NCBI GenBank assembly: GCA_963753685.1
Contig: CAVWDE010000019.1
Span: forward strand, 186,001 to 250,000
Length of the DNA: 64,000 nt
Direction: 5' to 3'
From: DATAOG01 sp963753685
GTDB lineage: Bacteria; Pseudomonadota; Alphaproteobacteria; Geminicoccales; Geminicoccaceae
Position numbers and translations under genes: made by a program. Of this stretch, positions 8,701 to 15,965 are shown piece after piece. The notes beneath the pieces were generated by a model. That model saw only the letters and a list, made by a program, of their open reading frames with translations, searched no databases and was not told the origin of the DNA. Each line of letters starts with the position of its first letter. Position 1 is the stretch's first letter.

Positions 8701-9155
8701 TCAGGGCTCCAGGCCGTGCCGGCTCGCCGGGTACCAGCCGTGGCGGAGCAGGTCGGCGAGCGCGTAGGGGCAGGTCTCCGGCAGCGCCTCGGCCGCCGCC
8801 TCCTCGCCGTAGGCGCGCAAGCGAGTCCTGGGCGGCGCGCCACGCCTGGCCATAGAGCTTCGGCAGATTGCGCATGAGATCGCGACGCAGGCTGCGCGAC
8901 AGCTGGTCCTCGATCTCGAGGCGGCCGTCGATGATCAATCCCGCCAGCCGGGGCGCGCATCGCGCGCCGGCGAATGCTCGAGCTTCAGGCAATGCTGCAG
9001 GATCCGACGCAGCTGGCTCGTGACCGCGTCGCGCCGGTTGGTGCCCAAATCGGCCACCTCCTCGATGAGGTGCTCGAGATCGATCTCAACGTTGGCCCGG
9101 GTCAGGTCCAGGCGTAGAAATCGTCGTCGTAGAGCTGCTGGGCCCGGGTCACCAT
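8701..9155 (-). pseudogene. DUF29 family gene, inactivated by a deletion and frameshifts
   Basis: Read in pieces, this encodes a DUF29 protein like the three intact ones at 47-48.7 kb. It begins MVTRAQQLYDDDFYAWT, then loses about ten codons and hits TGA. The next frame gives LEHLIEEVADLGTNRRD and continues to GWRD before a stop near 8935. A third frame gives GRLEIEDQLSRSLRRDL, and the final frame, after a shift near 8825, gives PETCPYALADLLRHGWYPAS and ends at the TGA at 8701. At least three lesions, one a real internal deletion, argue for decay rather than a sequencing slip. The closest visible relative is the 47167 copy (shared PETCP, WYPASRHGL). Confidence 0.82.
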
Positions 9156-9330
9156 GCCGTCGGTTCCCTCCTGACATCCTCCTTCTATCACGTCCGTGGC
9201 GGCGCTGGGCAAACCCTGCTCGCGGCGCTACATTGAGGAGGGTCAGGCGCGAGCTGATCCGCCCCCGGGGTTCGCGGGCGATCCGGTTCCGGCGAGCTCG
9301 TAGCGGACGCAGGGGAGAGGCAGGACGCTC

Positions 9331-9522
9331 ATGACAGTGCTCACGACGCTCCTGGTGATCGCCATGGCGGCGACGCTAGGGGTGCTGATCGTCGGGCTCG
9401 TGGGCTTCTTCCAGGGCGGCGAGTTCAATCGGAAGTACGGCAACAAGCTGATGCAGGCGCGCGTCGCGCTGCAGGCGGTCGCCGTGCTGCTGTTGCTGCT
9501 GGTCCTGCTCAGCAGCCGTTGA
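9331..9522 (+). CDS. Small twin-helix HIG1-like inner membrane protein
   Basis: A 63-residue protein of two hydrophobic helices (about residues 5-27 and 43-60) joined by GGEFNRKYGNKLMQARV. That loop matches the RGGxxxxxSNKLMRxRV signature of the HIG1 family, found next to respiratory complexes in mitochondria and alphaproteobacteria, where members associate with cytochrome oxidase. A purine-rich stretch (GGGGAGAGG) precedes the ATG. The adenosyltransferase starts 46 bases after its stop, and the two genes probably share a transcript. A role in respiration is inferred from the family only. Confidence 0.8.
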   Translation: MTVLTTLLVIAMAATLGVLIVGLVGFFQGGEFNRKYGNKLMQARVALQAVAVLLLLLVLLSSR

Positions 9523-9568
9523 GCGCGCGCCTCGAGGGCGCCATCAAGCCAGGGGAGCGCCGGGCGCC

Positions 9569-10132
9569 ATGGTCACGCTGACCCGGATCTACACCAAGGG
9601 CGGCGATCGCGGCCGGACTTCGCTCGGCGACGGCAAGCGGGTCGCCAAGCACGATCTGCGGGTCGCCGCCTACGGCACCGTCGACGAGGCCAACGCCACG
9701 CTCGGGCTCGCGCGCCTGCACACCGACTCGGTCGCGGACGCGATGCTGGCCCGGATCCAGCACGACCTGTTCGACCTCGGCGCCGATCTCTGCCGGCCCG
9801 GCGCCGACCCGGACGAGGCCGGCGTGCTGCGCATCCAGCCGCAGCAGGTGCAGCGCCTCGAGGACGAGATCGATGCCCTCAATGTCGCGCTCAACCCGCT
9901 CAGCTCGTTCGTCCTGCCGGGCGGCAAGCCGGCCGCGGCGTTTCTCCACCTGGCGCGCACCGTGGTGCGCCGCGCCGAGCGCCTGACCGCCGAGCTCGCG
10001 GCGGGCGAGCCCGTGAATCCGATCGCGATCCACTACCTGAATCGTCTCTCGGACCATCTCTTCGTGCTCGCCCGCTACCTCAACGACAAGGGCGCGGCGG
10101 ACGTCCTCTGGGTCCCCGGCGCCAACCGGTAA
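9569..10132 (+). CDS. PduO-type ATP:cob(I)alamin adenosyltransferase
   Basis: A 187-residue enzyme that transfers the adenosyl group of ATP to cob(I)alamin to make coenzyme B12. It has the N-terminal ATP loop YTKGGDRGRTSLGDGKR (about residues 8-24), AYGTVDEANATLGLAR, and the C-terminal RRAERLTAEL and YLNRLSDHLFVLARYLN signatures of the PduO/MMAB family. The ATG follows AGGGGAG. An AdoCbl user, methylmalonyl-CoA mutase, is encoded at 50-52 kb, so this enzyme could supply its cofactor even though the genes are 40 kb apart. No B12 biosynthesis gene or B12 riboswitch was seen in the window. Confidence 0.94.
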   Translation: MVTLTRIYTKGGDRGRTSLGDGKRVAKHDLRVAAYGTVDEANATLGLARLHTDSVADAMLARIQHDLFDLGADLCRPGADPDEAGVLRIQPQQVQRLEDEIDALNVALNPLSSFVLPGGKPAAAFLHLARTVVRRAERLTAELAAGEPVNPIAIHYLNRLSDHLFVLARYLNDKGAADVLWVPGANR

Positions 10133-10245
10133 GGTCGGCGAAGCTGGTCAAGCAGCGCCTCGGCGTTCTTGAGATCGGCGGTCTCGATGCTCTGGGCGGA
10201 CACCAATACGCACGGCGCGACGCCGCTGCGCCGCGGGCGCGGCGC

Positions 10246-11274
10246 TCAGGACGCCCAGGCGCGGCCGGCCAGCAGGCGTTTGGCGCTGCTGATCGCCTGC
10301 AGCTTGCCCACGGCGACCGCGCGCGGCAGATGGCTCATGCTGTCCGAGGTCGTGATCATGGTCTGCTCCGGCGCGAGCCAGCGCAATCTGGCGACCCGCT
10401 CGGCGATCGTCTCCGGCGTCTCGACGCCCATGTCCCGGACGTCCGCCGCGCCCACCGCCAGCTGTTTGTTGCCGAGCAGGCCCTCGTAGCTCGCTGCCAT
10501 ATCGTGCTCGACCAGGACCACGTCGCAGTTGGTGTCGCAGATCAACTCGGCCGGATGACGGCGGCTGCCCGGATCGCCGCTGTAGACGCTCTGACAGACA
10601 TGCATTTGGACGTGCATCTTCAGGCCTTCGACCGCCAGGTTGATCGCGTCGATCGCGCCCTGGATTTCGTCGTCGTCGGCGATCGGGAGCAGATGCTCGC
10701 TGATCTGAACGTGCCTGCACCCGGCCTCTTTCAACTTGCTGAAATTGTGTCTGATCAGTTTGCCAAGATCGAGCATCATCTTCTTGATATCGCTATAATA
10801 TTCGTCATAAGCAATCTTAGGCAGCATGTGCGGACCGGTGATCGTCACCTTGACGTCATGGCGGGCATAGTGACGGACGAGCCGATATTCATCGACCAGC
10901 CCGAGGTCCGCGTCGTCGGTGATCTTCCCGCGACAGACCGCGGTCGGGTGGAGCCGGGTGGCGTCCGCGTTCGTGATCGCCCTCGGCATGGTCCGGTCCT
11001 GGAACGCCGGGATCTTCTGCCAGAAAAAATCAAGCAAAGTGCACGCCGGCGCGTGCCGGTAGTCGGTGCGCCGATGGACCTCACCGCCGCTGACGATGTC
11101 GATGTCGGCGATCTCCTGATCCAGGATCGCCGCCTGGGTGGCCGCACACTGGGCCTCTCTCATGTCGGCCGCGGGCAGCGAACCGGCCGCGACCAGCTTT
11201 TCGAGCGCTGTGTACCAGCCCGGCACGCTGTGACCGCCGACCACGGTGGTCGCATATTTCGGGTAGCAGCCCAT
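10246..11274 (-). CDS. MetE-like (cobalamin-independent methionine synthase C-terminal type) protein
   Basis: A 342-residue protein with the fold of the MetE catalytic barrel but without the MetE N-terminal half. It starts MGCYPKYATTVVGGHSVPGW. Two zinc ligands of MetE are recognisable as HVC (H225, C227) and a third as E256 in LVEHD. The position where MetE has the final ligand (PDCG) reads TTSDS, so the last Cys is missing. Such short proteins are often methyltransferases of unknown acceptor. A stretch near 10740-10820 is clearly AT-richer than its neighbours, which may point to transfer. The ATG at 11274 was preferred to a TTG at 11304. It is divergent from the MerR gene at 11533. Confidence 0.8.
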   Translation of the reverse strand: MGCYPKYATTVVGGHSVPGWYTALEKLVAAGSLPAADMREAQCAATQAAILDQEIADIDIVSGGEVHRRTDYRHAPACTLLDFFWQKIPAFQDRTMPRAITNADATRLHPTAVCRGKITDDADLGLVDEYRLVRHYARHDVKVTITGPHMLPKIAYDEYYSDIKKMMLDLGKLIRHNFSKLKEAGCRHVQISEHLLPIADDDEIQGAIDAINLAVEGLKMHVQMHVCQSVYSGDPGSRRHPAELICDTNCDVVLVEHDMAASYEGLLGNKQLAVGAADVRDMGVETPETIAERVARLRWLAPEQTMITTSDSMSHLPRAVAVGKLQAISSAKRLLAGRAWAS

Positions 11275-11316
11275 CACTCTGTCCCTAATCCCCAGCAACG
11301 CCAAGCCTTCGTTATT

Positions 11317-11436
11317 TAACGTTGACGTTAACGTTAGATCAGTTGGCTGTCACCGCGTTTATGACAACGTAAGGTCGATCGCCCTCGGGTAGGCCCCAAC
11401 CGATCGGATGATAAACGTTGGCTAAGATTTTATCTT
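11317..11436. promoter_or_regulatory. AT-rich divergent control region between the MetE-like and MerR genes
   Basis: The bases ACGTT occur three times with a period of six (11319, 11325, 11331), and the last two form the perfect palindrome ACGTTAACGT (11325-11334). On the MerR side, AAGATTTTATCTT (11424-11436) is a 5-3-5 dyad. The region is strikingly AT-rich in a 70% GC window. Operators of this shape suit a MerR regulator that controls both its own gene and the divergent MetE-like gene; this is inference from position and symmetry. Confidence 0.5.
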
Positions 11437-11532
11437 GTGCTTACACTTCGGAATGAGGTGCGCCGCCGCCGTTTCTCAGCATTGCAACCGTTCGGGCGAA
11501 GGGGGGCCACCGTTGGTCCACAACTCGGCGCG

Positions 11533-12027
11533 ATGAGCGATCCGGCAACCAACCCGGGAGCGTCAGAATTCAAGATCGGTGAGGTCGCGCGCCAGCTCGG
11601 CACGACCGTGCGCACGCTGCGCTACTACGAGCAGCAGGGCCTGCTGACGCCGCCGCGCAGCGCCAGGGGCACGCGCCTCTATGGGCCGCGGCACGTCGCG
11701 CGCTTCCGCGCCGCGCTGATGCTCACGGGCCTCGGGCTGCCACTCCGGGACGTGGTCACTCTGACCCGGGCGCGCACCGGCGCGCCGGCGGGCAGCGTCG
11801 CGAGCCGCAAGGTGCTGAGGGCGCTGCAGGGGCTGCGCGCGACCGTGCTCGACCGGCGGGCAGGCTTCGAGCGGCTGCTCGCGGAGATTCACTGCGCCGT
11901 CGAGATCGTGAGCACCTGCGGGCAGTGCATGAACCCGCCGACCGACGCGGCATGCCCGGACTGCCTGTGCTCGCGGCGGTTCGACGAGGTCTCGCTGCTG
12001 GCGCTCACCTGGTCGGTCGACGACTAG
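11533..12027 (+). CDS. MerR family regulator with a C-terminal cysteine cluster
   Basis: A 164-residue regulator from the ATG at 11533 (the frame is open to a GTG at 11437, but the added residues are not family-like). The N-terminal winged helix reads FKIGEVARQLGTTVRTLRYY, then EQQGLL, the MerR DNA-binding signature. After the coiled-coil dimerisation helix the C-terminus has STCGQCMNPPTDAACPDCLC, six cysteines (CxxC and CPDCLC) that could bind zinc or another thiophilic metal or sense redox state. The regulator is divergent from the MetE-like gene and is the obvious candidate to control it. The ligand is unknown. Confidence 0.85.
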   Translation: MSDPATNPGASEFKIGEVARQLGTTVRTLRYYEQQGLLTPPRSARGTRLYGPRHVARFRAALMLTGLGLPLRDVVTLTRARTGAPAGSVASRKVLRALQGLRATVLDRRAGFERLLAEIHCAVEIVSTCGQCMNPPTDAACPDCLCSRRFDEVSLLALTWSVDD

Positions 12028-12146
12028 CAGGCGTCCGCCACGACAGCTGCCCGAAAAAGCGCACCTCAGACGAGGCCGCTTCGGAAATCCGCCGTGCCGC
12101 CCGCTTGAGCGTGGGCACGCGTCGCGGCGCGCGGCGGCGGGTCGGC

Positions 12147-13745
12147 TCAGCCCTTGTGGCCCTGCCAGTAGCGGTTGTCGTCGAACGACGGACCCCAGAT
12201 CATGCCCTCGACGTTCGCCCGTTCGGCGATCACCTCGATGTCCTGGAACATGATCACGAACGGGCCGCCCGCCAGCACCTTGCGCTGCAGGTCGCGGTAC
12301 ATCAGGGCGCGCTGGTCCTGGTCGCGCTCGAGGACCGCGGCTGCGGTCTCGGCGCTCAGCTCCGGAATGTCCCAGGCGTTGCGCCAGGCGAGCTTGCCTG
12401 TGAGCCTCGCCTCGTCCCGGTTGTCGGGGTTGGAGGCGAAGCTCGAGGCGTTGGTGTTCGGGTCCTGGTAGTCCGGGCCCCAGCGGCCGATGTAGATGTC
12501 GTGGGTGCGGGCCCGGTACTTGGTCAGCGTCTGCTTGTTGTCGCCGGGCAGGATCTCGAGCTGGATGCCGGCCTTGGCGAAGCTCGCCTGGATCACCTGC
12601 GCCATGTCGAGGATGGGCGAGCTGTTGCGGGTGTCCATGGTGACCTTGAAGCCGTCCCCGAGCCCCGCCTGCTTGAGGAGATCCTTGGCCTTCGCGACGT
12701 CGAGCTTGTAGGGATTTTCGTCGAGCGCGCCGAGGAAACCCTTCGGCAGGAACGTCTGGTGGACCACCGCCGAGCCCTTGACGATCGTGTCGGCGATCTC
12801 CCGGTACGGGATCAGATATTTGAGCGCCAGACGAACCTCGGGCTTGGCGAGATACGGGTTCTTCTGATTGAGGCCCAGATAGTAGATCGCACCCTTAGGT
12901 ACCTGCTCCAGGACAACGTTGGGATTGCCCTCGAGCGCCGCCATCTGGTCGGCCTCGAGGTTCCTCGCGATGTCGATGTCGCCCTTCTGGAGCAAGAGCA
13001 TCTGGGTCGCGGGCTCGGCGATGTGCCGGGTGATCACCCGCGCGAAGCCGACCTTGCCCTGCCAGTAGTCCGGGTTCCGCTCAAGGATCAGGCTCTCGTT
13101 CGGCTTCCAGGAGCGCAGCTTGAACGGCCCGGAGCCCGCGGACGCGGTCTTCAGCCACTCATGGCCGAGATCGCCATCCTTCTGGTGCGCCATCACCAGC
13201 TGCCGGTCGACCACCGAGCCCACGGTCGCGGTCAGACAGTAGAGAAAGAAGCTCGGCGCATAAGCCTGGTCGAGCTGAACCAGGAAGCTCTGCCGGTCGA
13301 TCGTCCGGATGCGCTCGTCGACGTTCTCAGGCGTGAAGCCGAACTGGGTCAGGATGAAGGCGGGCGTCAGGTTGAGCTTGACGACGCGCCGGAGGGAAAA
13401 GACCGCGTCCGCGGCGGTCAGCGGATTGCCGGACTGAAAGGTGATGCCATCGCGGACCTTGAACGCATAGGTCTTGCCGTCGTCCGCGATCGTCCAGCTC
13501 TCGGCGACGTTGCCTTGCAGCTTCGCGACGTCGTCCGGCGGGTAGGTGACCAGCCGGTCGTAGACGTTGGCGGCATATTCGGCGCCCGAGAACTCGAACA
13601 CCTCGGCCGGATCGAGGGTGATGATGTCGTCGATCTGGTTGGCCATGACCAGCGTGTCTTGGGGCGGCGCCGCATTCAGCGCCGGCATGAAGAAATACAG
13701 CGCCAGGAAGACGAACACGAAAAACCAGAACCGCGATCGCCTCAT
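12147..13745 (-). CDS. Family 5 (dipeptide/oligopeptide-type) ABC transporter substrate-binding protein
   Basis: A 532-residue periplasmic binding protein. It begins MRRSRFWFFVFVFLALYFF, a hydrophobic export signal ending at ALNAA. The mature protein shows the SBP_bac_5 pattern: NVYDRLVTY near residue 60, NVAESWTIADDGKTYAFKVR, a GSGPFKL block and ERNPDYW. Family members deliver peptides, nickel, opines or other solutes to an ABC permease. No permease or ATPase gene adjoins it, so it is an orphan here and must dock to a transporter encoded elsewhere. GGGGAGAG precedes the ATG. It is convergent with the MerR gene at 11533. Confidence 0.9.
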   Translation of the reverse strand: MRRSRFWFFVFVFLALYFFMPALNAAPPQDTLVMANQIDDIITLDPAEVFEFSGAEYAANVYDRLVTYPPDDVAKLQGNVAESWTIADDGKTYAFKVRDGITFQSGNPLTAADAVFSLRRVVKLNLTPAFILTQFGFTPENVDERIRTIDRQSFLVQLDQAYAPSFFLYCLTATVGSVVDRQLVMAHQKDGDLGHEWLKTASAGSGPFKLRSWKPNESLILERNPDYWQGKVGFARVITRHIAEPATQMLLLQKGDIDIARNLEADQMAALEGNPNVVLEQVPKGAIYYLGLNQKNPYLAKPEVRLALKYLIPYREIADTIVKGSAVVHQTFLPKGFLGALDENPYKLDVAKAKDLLKQAGLGDGFKVTMDTRNSSPILDMAQVIQASFAKAGIQLEILPGDNKQTLTKYRARTHDIYIGRWGPDYQDPNTNASSFASNPDNRDEARLTGKLAWRNAWDIPELSAETAAAVLERDQDQRALMYRDLQRKVLAGGPFVIMFQDIEVIAERANVEGMIWGPSFDDNRYWQGHKG

Positions 13746-13876
13746 GGCCGCTCTCCCCGCCGCGCGCGCTCATTGCCTGGCGCCGCGCCCGCCGCCTCAG
13801 TTCAGCTGAGCCTTGACCTTGATCCCGCGCCTGTCAACCGCCCAAGCCGTCGTCCCGGCAGCACCCGAAAGCACCA

Positions 13877-13908
13877 TTTAACCGGGCGTTAACGATTGGC
13901 CATTAACC
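13877..13908 (-). promoter_or_regulatory. Repeated TTAAC half-sites upstream of the orphan binding-protein gene
   Basis: The 213-base gap between the nucleoside hydrolase stop and the binding-protein start contains GTTAAC (13889-13894) flanked on both sides by further TTAAC copies (about 13878 and 13903). On the minus strand this gives two GGTTAA direct repeats and an inverted GTTAA/TTAAC pair. It is the only AT-rich patch in the gap and is a candidate operator or promoter for the gene at 12147-13745. No clear -35/-10 pair could be assigned. Confidence 0.3.
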
Positions 13909-13958
13909 CAATCTTCGGTGGGTCCATGGGACCGTGGGAATCCGTGCCCGCATCAGGG

Positions 13959-14912
13959 TCAGAGCGGGAGGCGGGCGAGGCGTTCGGTGAGGAGGCTGAA
14001 AAAGCCGTCGGCGTCGAGCTCGGAGAGGACCTTGGCGTTGGCGGGCTGGGGGGCCCGGTCGAGGCGGCCGCGACCGTGCCAGTCGACCACGGTCCGGCCG
14101 AAGGTGAGATCGCTCCGGGTCTCGACCTCGACGTGGCAGTCGCGGCCTTGGAACAGCTCCGGCCGGAGCAGGTAAGCGATCACGCAGGGGTCGTGCAGGG
14201 GCGCCCCGAGCGGGCCGCCGTGGGTCTGGTCGCCGTTGTAGGCCTCGAGCAGGCCCGTGACCGCCGCGCCCACGGCCGTGCCGAGCGCCCGGATCGCGGC
14301 CAGGCGCGCGGGCGTGACCCGTGCCTGACGGGTGAGGTCGAGGCCGCACATCACGATCGGCGCGCCCGCGCGGAACACCACGTCCGCAGCCTCCGGGTCG
14401 ACGAAGATGTTGAATTCGGCCGCCGGCGTCGCGTTGCCGAGCCCGATGGCGCCGCCCATCAGGACGATCTCGCGGATCCGCGGCACGATCTCGGGCGCCT
14501 TGACCATCGCCATCGCGATGTTGGTGAGCGGCCCGAGTGGGCAGAGCGTGATCGTACCCGCGGGCCGACTGCAGAGCAGCTCGATGATCGCATCGACCGC
14601 GTGGCCCGCGGCCAGCGGTGCTCCCGGCTCGGGCAGCTGGTAGCCGTCGAGCCCGGTCACGCCGCCGTAGCCGGCGTTGATCGCTGCTCGCACCAGAGGC
14701 CGCGCGCAGCCGGCGTAGACCGGGACGTCGGTCCGGCCGGCCAGCTCGAGCACCTTGCGCGCGTTCTTCTCGGTGAGCGCCAGCGGCGCGTTGCCGGCGA
14801 CCGCGGTGACCGCCAGCAGCTCGAGCTCGGCCGGCGAGCCGAGCGCCAGCAGCAGCGCCAGCGCGTCGTCCTGACCGGGGTCGCAGTCGATCACGATCGG
14901 CCGGGGCGTCAT
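13959..14912 (-). CDS. Inosine/uridine-preferring nucleoside hydrolase
   Basis: A 317-residue hydrolase that splits the N-glycosidic bond of nucleosides into base and ribose. The calcium-binding N-terminus VIDCDPGQDDALALLLAL (residues 7-24) is diagnostic, GNAPL and VYAGC follow, and LHDPCVIAYLL near residue 250 supplies the conserved His-Asp. VDPEAADVVFRAG matches the family's central block. The start codon overlaps the stop of merR in an ATGA, so it is translated from the merR transcript, an unusual partnership. No nucleoside transporter is adjacent; the binding protein 200 bases downstream belongs to a peptide-type family. Confidence 0.93.
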   Translation of the reverse strand: MTPRPIVIDCDPGQDDALALLLALGSPAELELLAVTAVAGNAPLALTEKNARKVLELAGRTDVPVYAGCARPLVRAAINAGYGGVTGLDGYQLPEPGAPLAAGHAVDAIIELLCSRPAGTITLCPLGPLTNIAMAMVKAPEIVPRIREIVLMGGAIGLGNATPAAEFNIFVDPEAADVVFRAGAPIVMCGLDLTRQARVTPARLAAIRALGTAVGAAVTGLLEAYNGDQTHGGPLGAPLHDPCVIAYLLRPELFQGRDCHVEVETRSDLTFGRTVVDWHGRGRLDRAPQPANAKVLSELDADGFFSLLTERLARLPL

Positions 14913-15388
14913 GGCACGTTCGCCGGTCGACCAGCTGCCTCGCGCGGGTCAGGCTCGCCGGCGAGCGCGTCGAGCAGCGGACAGCCCGGGCCGCCGTCCC
15001 GCTCGCAGGCCGCGATCAGCCGTACGAGGGCGCCCCGCCACTCCTGGAGCTCCCGGATCTGGCGCTCGAGGACCTCGAGGTGGAGCACGGCCACCCCCCG
15101 GACCGCAGCGCAGTCGATGTCGCGCCGATCGGTCAGGGTCAGGAGGTCGCGGATCTCACCAAGACTGAAGCCCAGCTGGCGCGCGCGCCGGATCATCAGC
15201 AGGCGTTTGCGGTCGGCCTGGCTGTACTGGCGATGCCCACCCGGGCTGCGCAGCGGTCGCGGCAGCAGCCCGGCCCGCTCGTAGTAACGGATCGTGTCGA
15301 CCGCGCAGCCGGCGCTGGCGGCGAGCATCCCGATGGTCGCGGCCAGGATCGTTTTCCCTCTTGAACCTGGAGCAGCTCCAGGATGCAT
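14909..15388 (-). CDS. merR: Mercury-type MerR regulator
   Basis: Up to 159 residues. The winged helix reads CAVDTIRYYERAGLLPRPLR and PGGHRQYSQAD; the C-terminal half carries three cysteines, in DIDCAAV, AACERD and GPGCPLLDAL, spaced like the three Hg(II)-binding cysteines of Tn501-type MerR. It should repress and, with mercury, activate the divergent merF genes. The start is uncertain: the only in-frame ATG long enough (15388) lies inside the operator, and the next ATG (15328) would cut into the DNA-binding helix. A CTG at 15346 preceded by AGAGGG would give a normal MerR N-terminus. It overlaps the nucleoside hydrolase by ATGA. Confidence 0.88.
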   Translation of the reverse strand: MHPGAAPGSRGKTILAATIGMLAASAGCAVDTIRYYERAGLLPRPLRSPGGHRQYSQADRKRLLMIRRARQLGFSLGEIRDLLTLTDRRDIDCAAVRGVAVLHLEVLERQIRELQEWRGALVRLIAACERDGGPGCPLLDALAGEPDPREAAGRPANVP

Positions 15389-15392
15389 CTTA
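15361..15392 (+). promoter_or_regulatory. MerR-type operator/promoter for merF
   Basis: TTGAAC (15361-15366) serves as a -35 element. The dyad CCTGGAG-CAG-CTCCAGG (15366-15382) fills the spacer, and CATCTTA (15386-15392) is a weak -10, giving the elongated 19-20-base spacing typical of MerR-regulated promoters. The dyad overlaps the farthest possible merR start codon, as expected for divergent merR promoters. The geometry is seen directly; binding by this MerR is inferred. Confidence 0.72.
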
Positions 15393-15450
15393 GTCAGGCC
15401 TCGCCCGCCTGGCCAGCGAGGCTGGTGGGATCGCGCCGGAGGTGATGCCG

Positions 15451-15681
15451 ATGACCGATCGCAAGCTGCTTAGGTTGGGCCTGGCCGGCAGCTTGGTCGC
15501 GGCCCTTTGCTGCTTCACTCCGATCCTGGTCTGGGCGCTCGGCGCGCTCGGCCTCGGTGCCCTGATCGCCGGCCTCGACGACGTCCTCTGGCCGGCGCTC
15601 GTCGTGTTCGTCGGTCTGACCCTCTACGCTCTCATTCGTAAGCAGCGCCGGACGGCCGCGGCGAGGGCGCCCTCCCGATGA
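15451..15681 (+). CDS. merF: MerF-like mercuric ion transporter
   Basis: A 76-residue membrane protein from the ATG at 15451 (GGAGG eight bases upstream). Two helices flank the turn; the first contains LVAALCCFTPILVWALGALG, the vicinal Cys pair and FTP motif that carry Hg(II) in MerF. FVGLTLYALIRKQRR closes the second helix as in MerF. Classical MerF has a second Cys pair in the cytoplasmic tail; here the tail reads RTAAARAPSR with no cysteine. The next gene starts in an ATGA overlap and encodes a cysteine-rich protein that may take over that role. No merA reductase or merP was found nearby. Confidence 0.88.
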   Translation: MTDRKLLRLGLAGSLVAALCCFTPILVWALGALGLGALIAGLDDVLWPALVVFVGLTLYALIRKQRRTAAARAPSR

Positions 15682-15917
15682 CCGAGATCCTGCTCGAATC
15701 GACCCTCATCTGCCCGGATTGCGGCCGGTCAAGCGTCGAGGTCATGCCGACCGACGCCTGCCAGTATTTCTACGACTGCCCGGGCTGCGGCAGCGTGCTC
15801 AGGCCTAAGCACGGCGACTGCTGCGTCTTCTGCTCCTACGGCACGGTGCCCTGCCCGCCGGTCCAGGCGGCGCGCCGTAGCGGCCAATCGTCGGGCTGCT
15901 GCAGCGAGGACGCCTGA
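15678..15917 (+). CDS. Small GDCCVFC cysteine-rich protein of mer loci
   Basis: A 79-residue soluble protein with eleven cysteines. It has a CPDC near the N-terminus (residues 12-15), CPGC (35-38), and the block GDCCVFCSYGTVPCPPVQ (about 46-63) that defines this family of small proteins usually found beside merF or other mercury genes; CC is also near the C-terminus. Two CxxC knuckles suggest a zinc-ribbon fold, and the CC and CxxC pairs could bind Hg(II). It is translationally coupled to merF (ATGA), so I infer that it accepts mercury from MerF in the cytoplasm or sequesters it. Confidence 0.85.
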   Translation: MTEILLESTLICPDCGRSSVEVMPTDACQYFYDCPGCGSVLRPKHGDCCVFCSYGTVPCPPVQAARRSGQSSGCCSEDA

Positions 15918-15965
15918 GACCGGCGCGCGCAAACCGGCTCGCCGGCGGCGAGCTGAACCGGGGCA

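Noticed and set aside
10133..10245. Minus-strand stretch reading SIETADLKNAEALLDQL after the MetE-like gene
   Set aside because: It looks protein-like for about 20 codons but has no start, overlaps the adenosyltransferase end and is too short to call.
15361..15392. CCTGGAG/CTCCAGG dyad considered as a terminator
   Set aside because: There is no T-run, and it lies between divergent genes with MerR-type promoter spacing.
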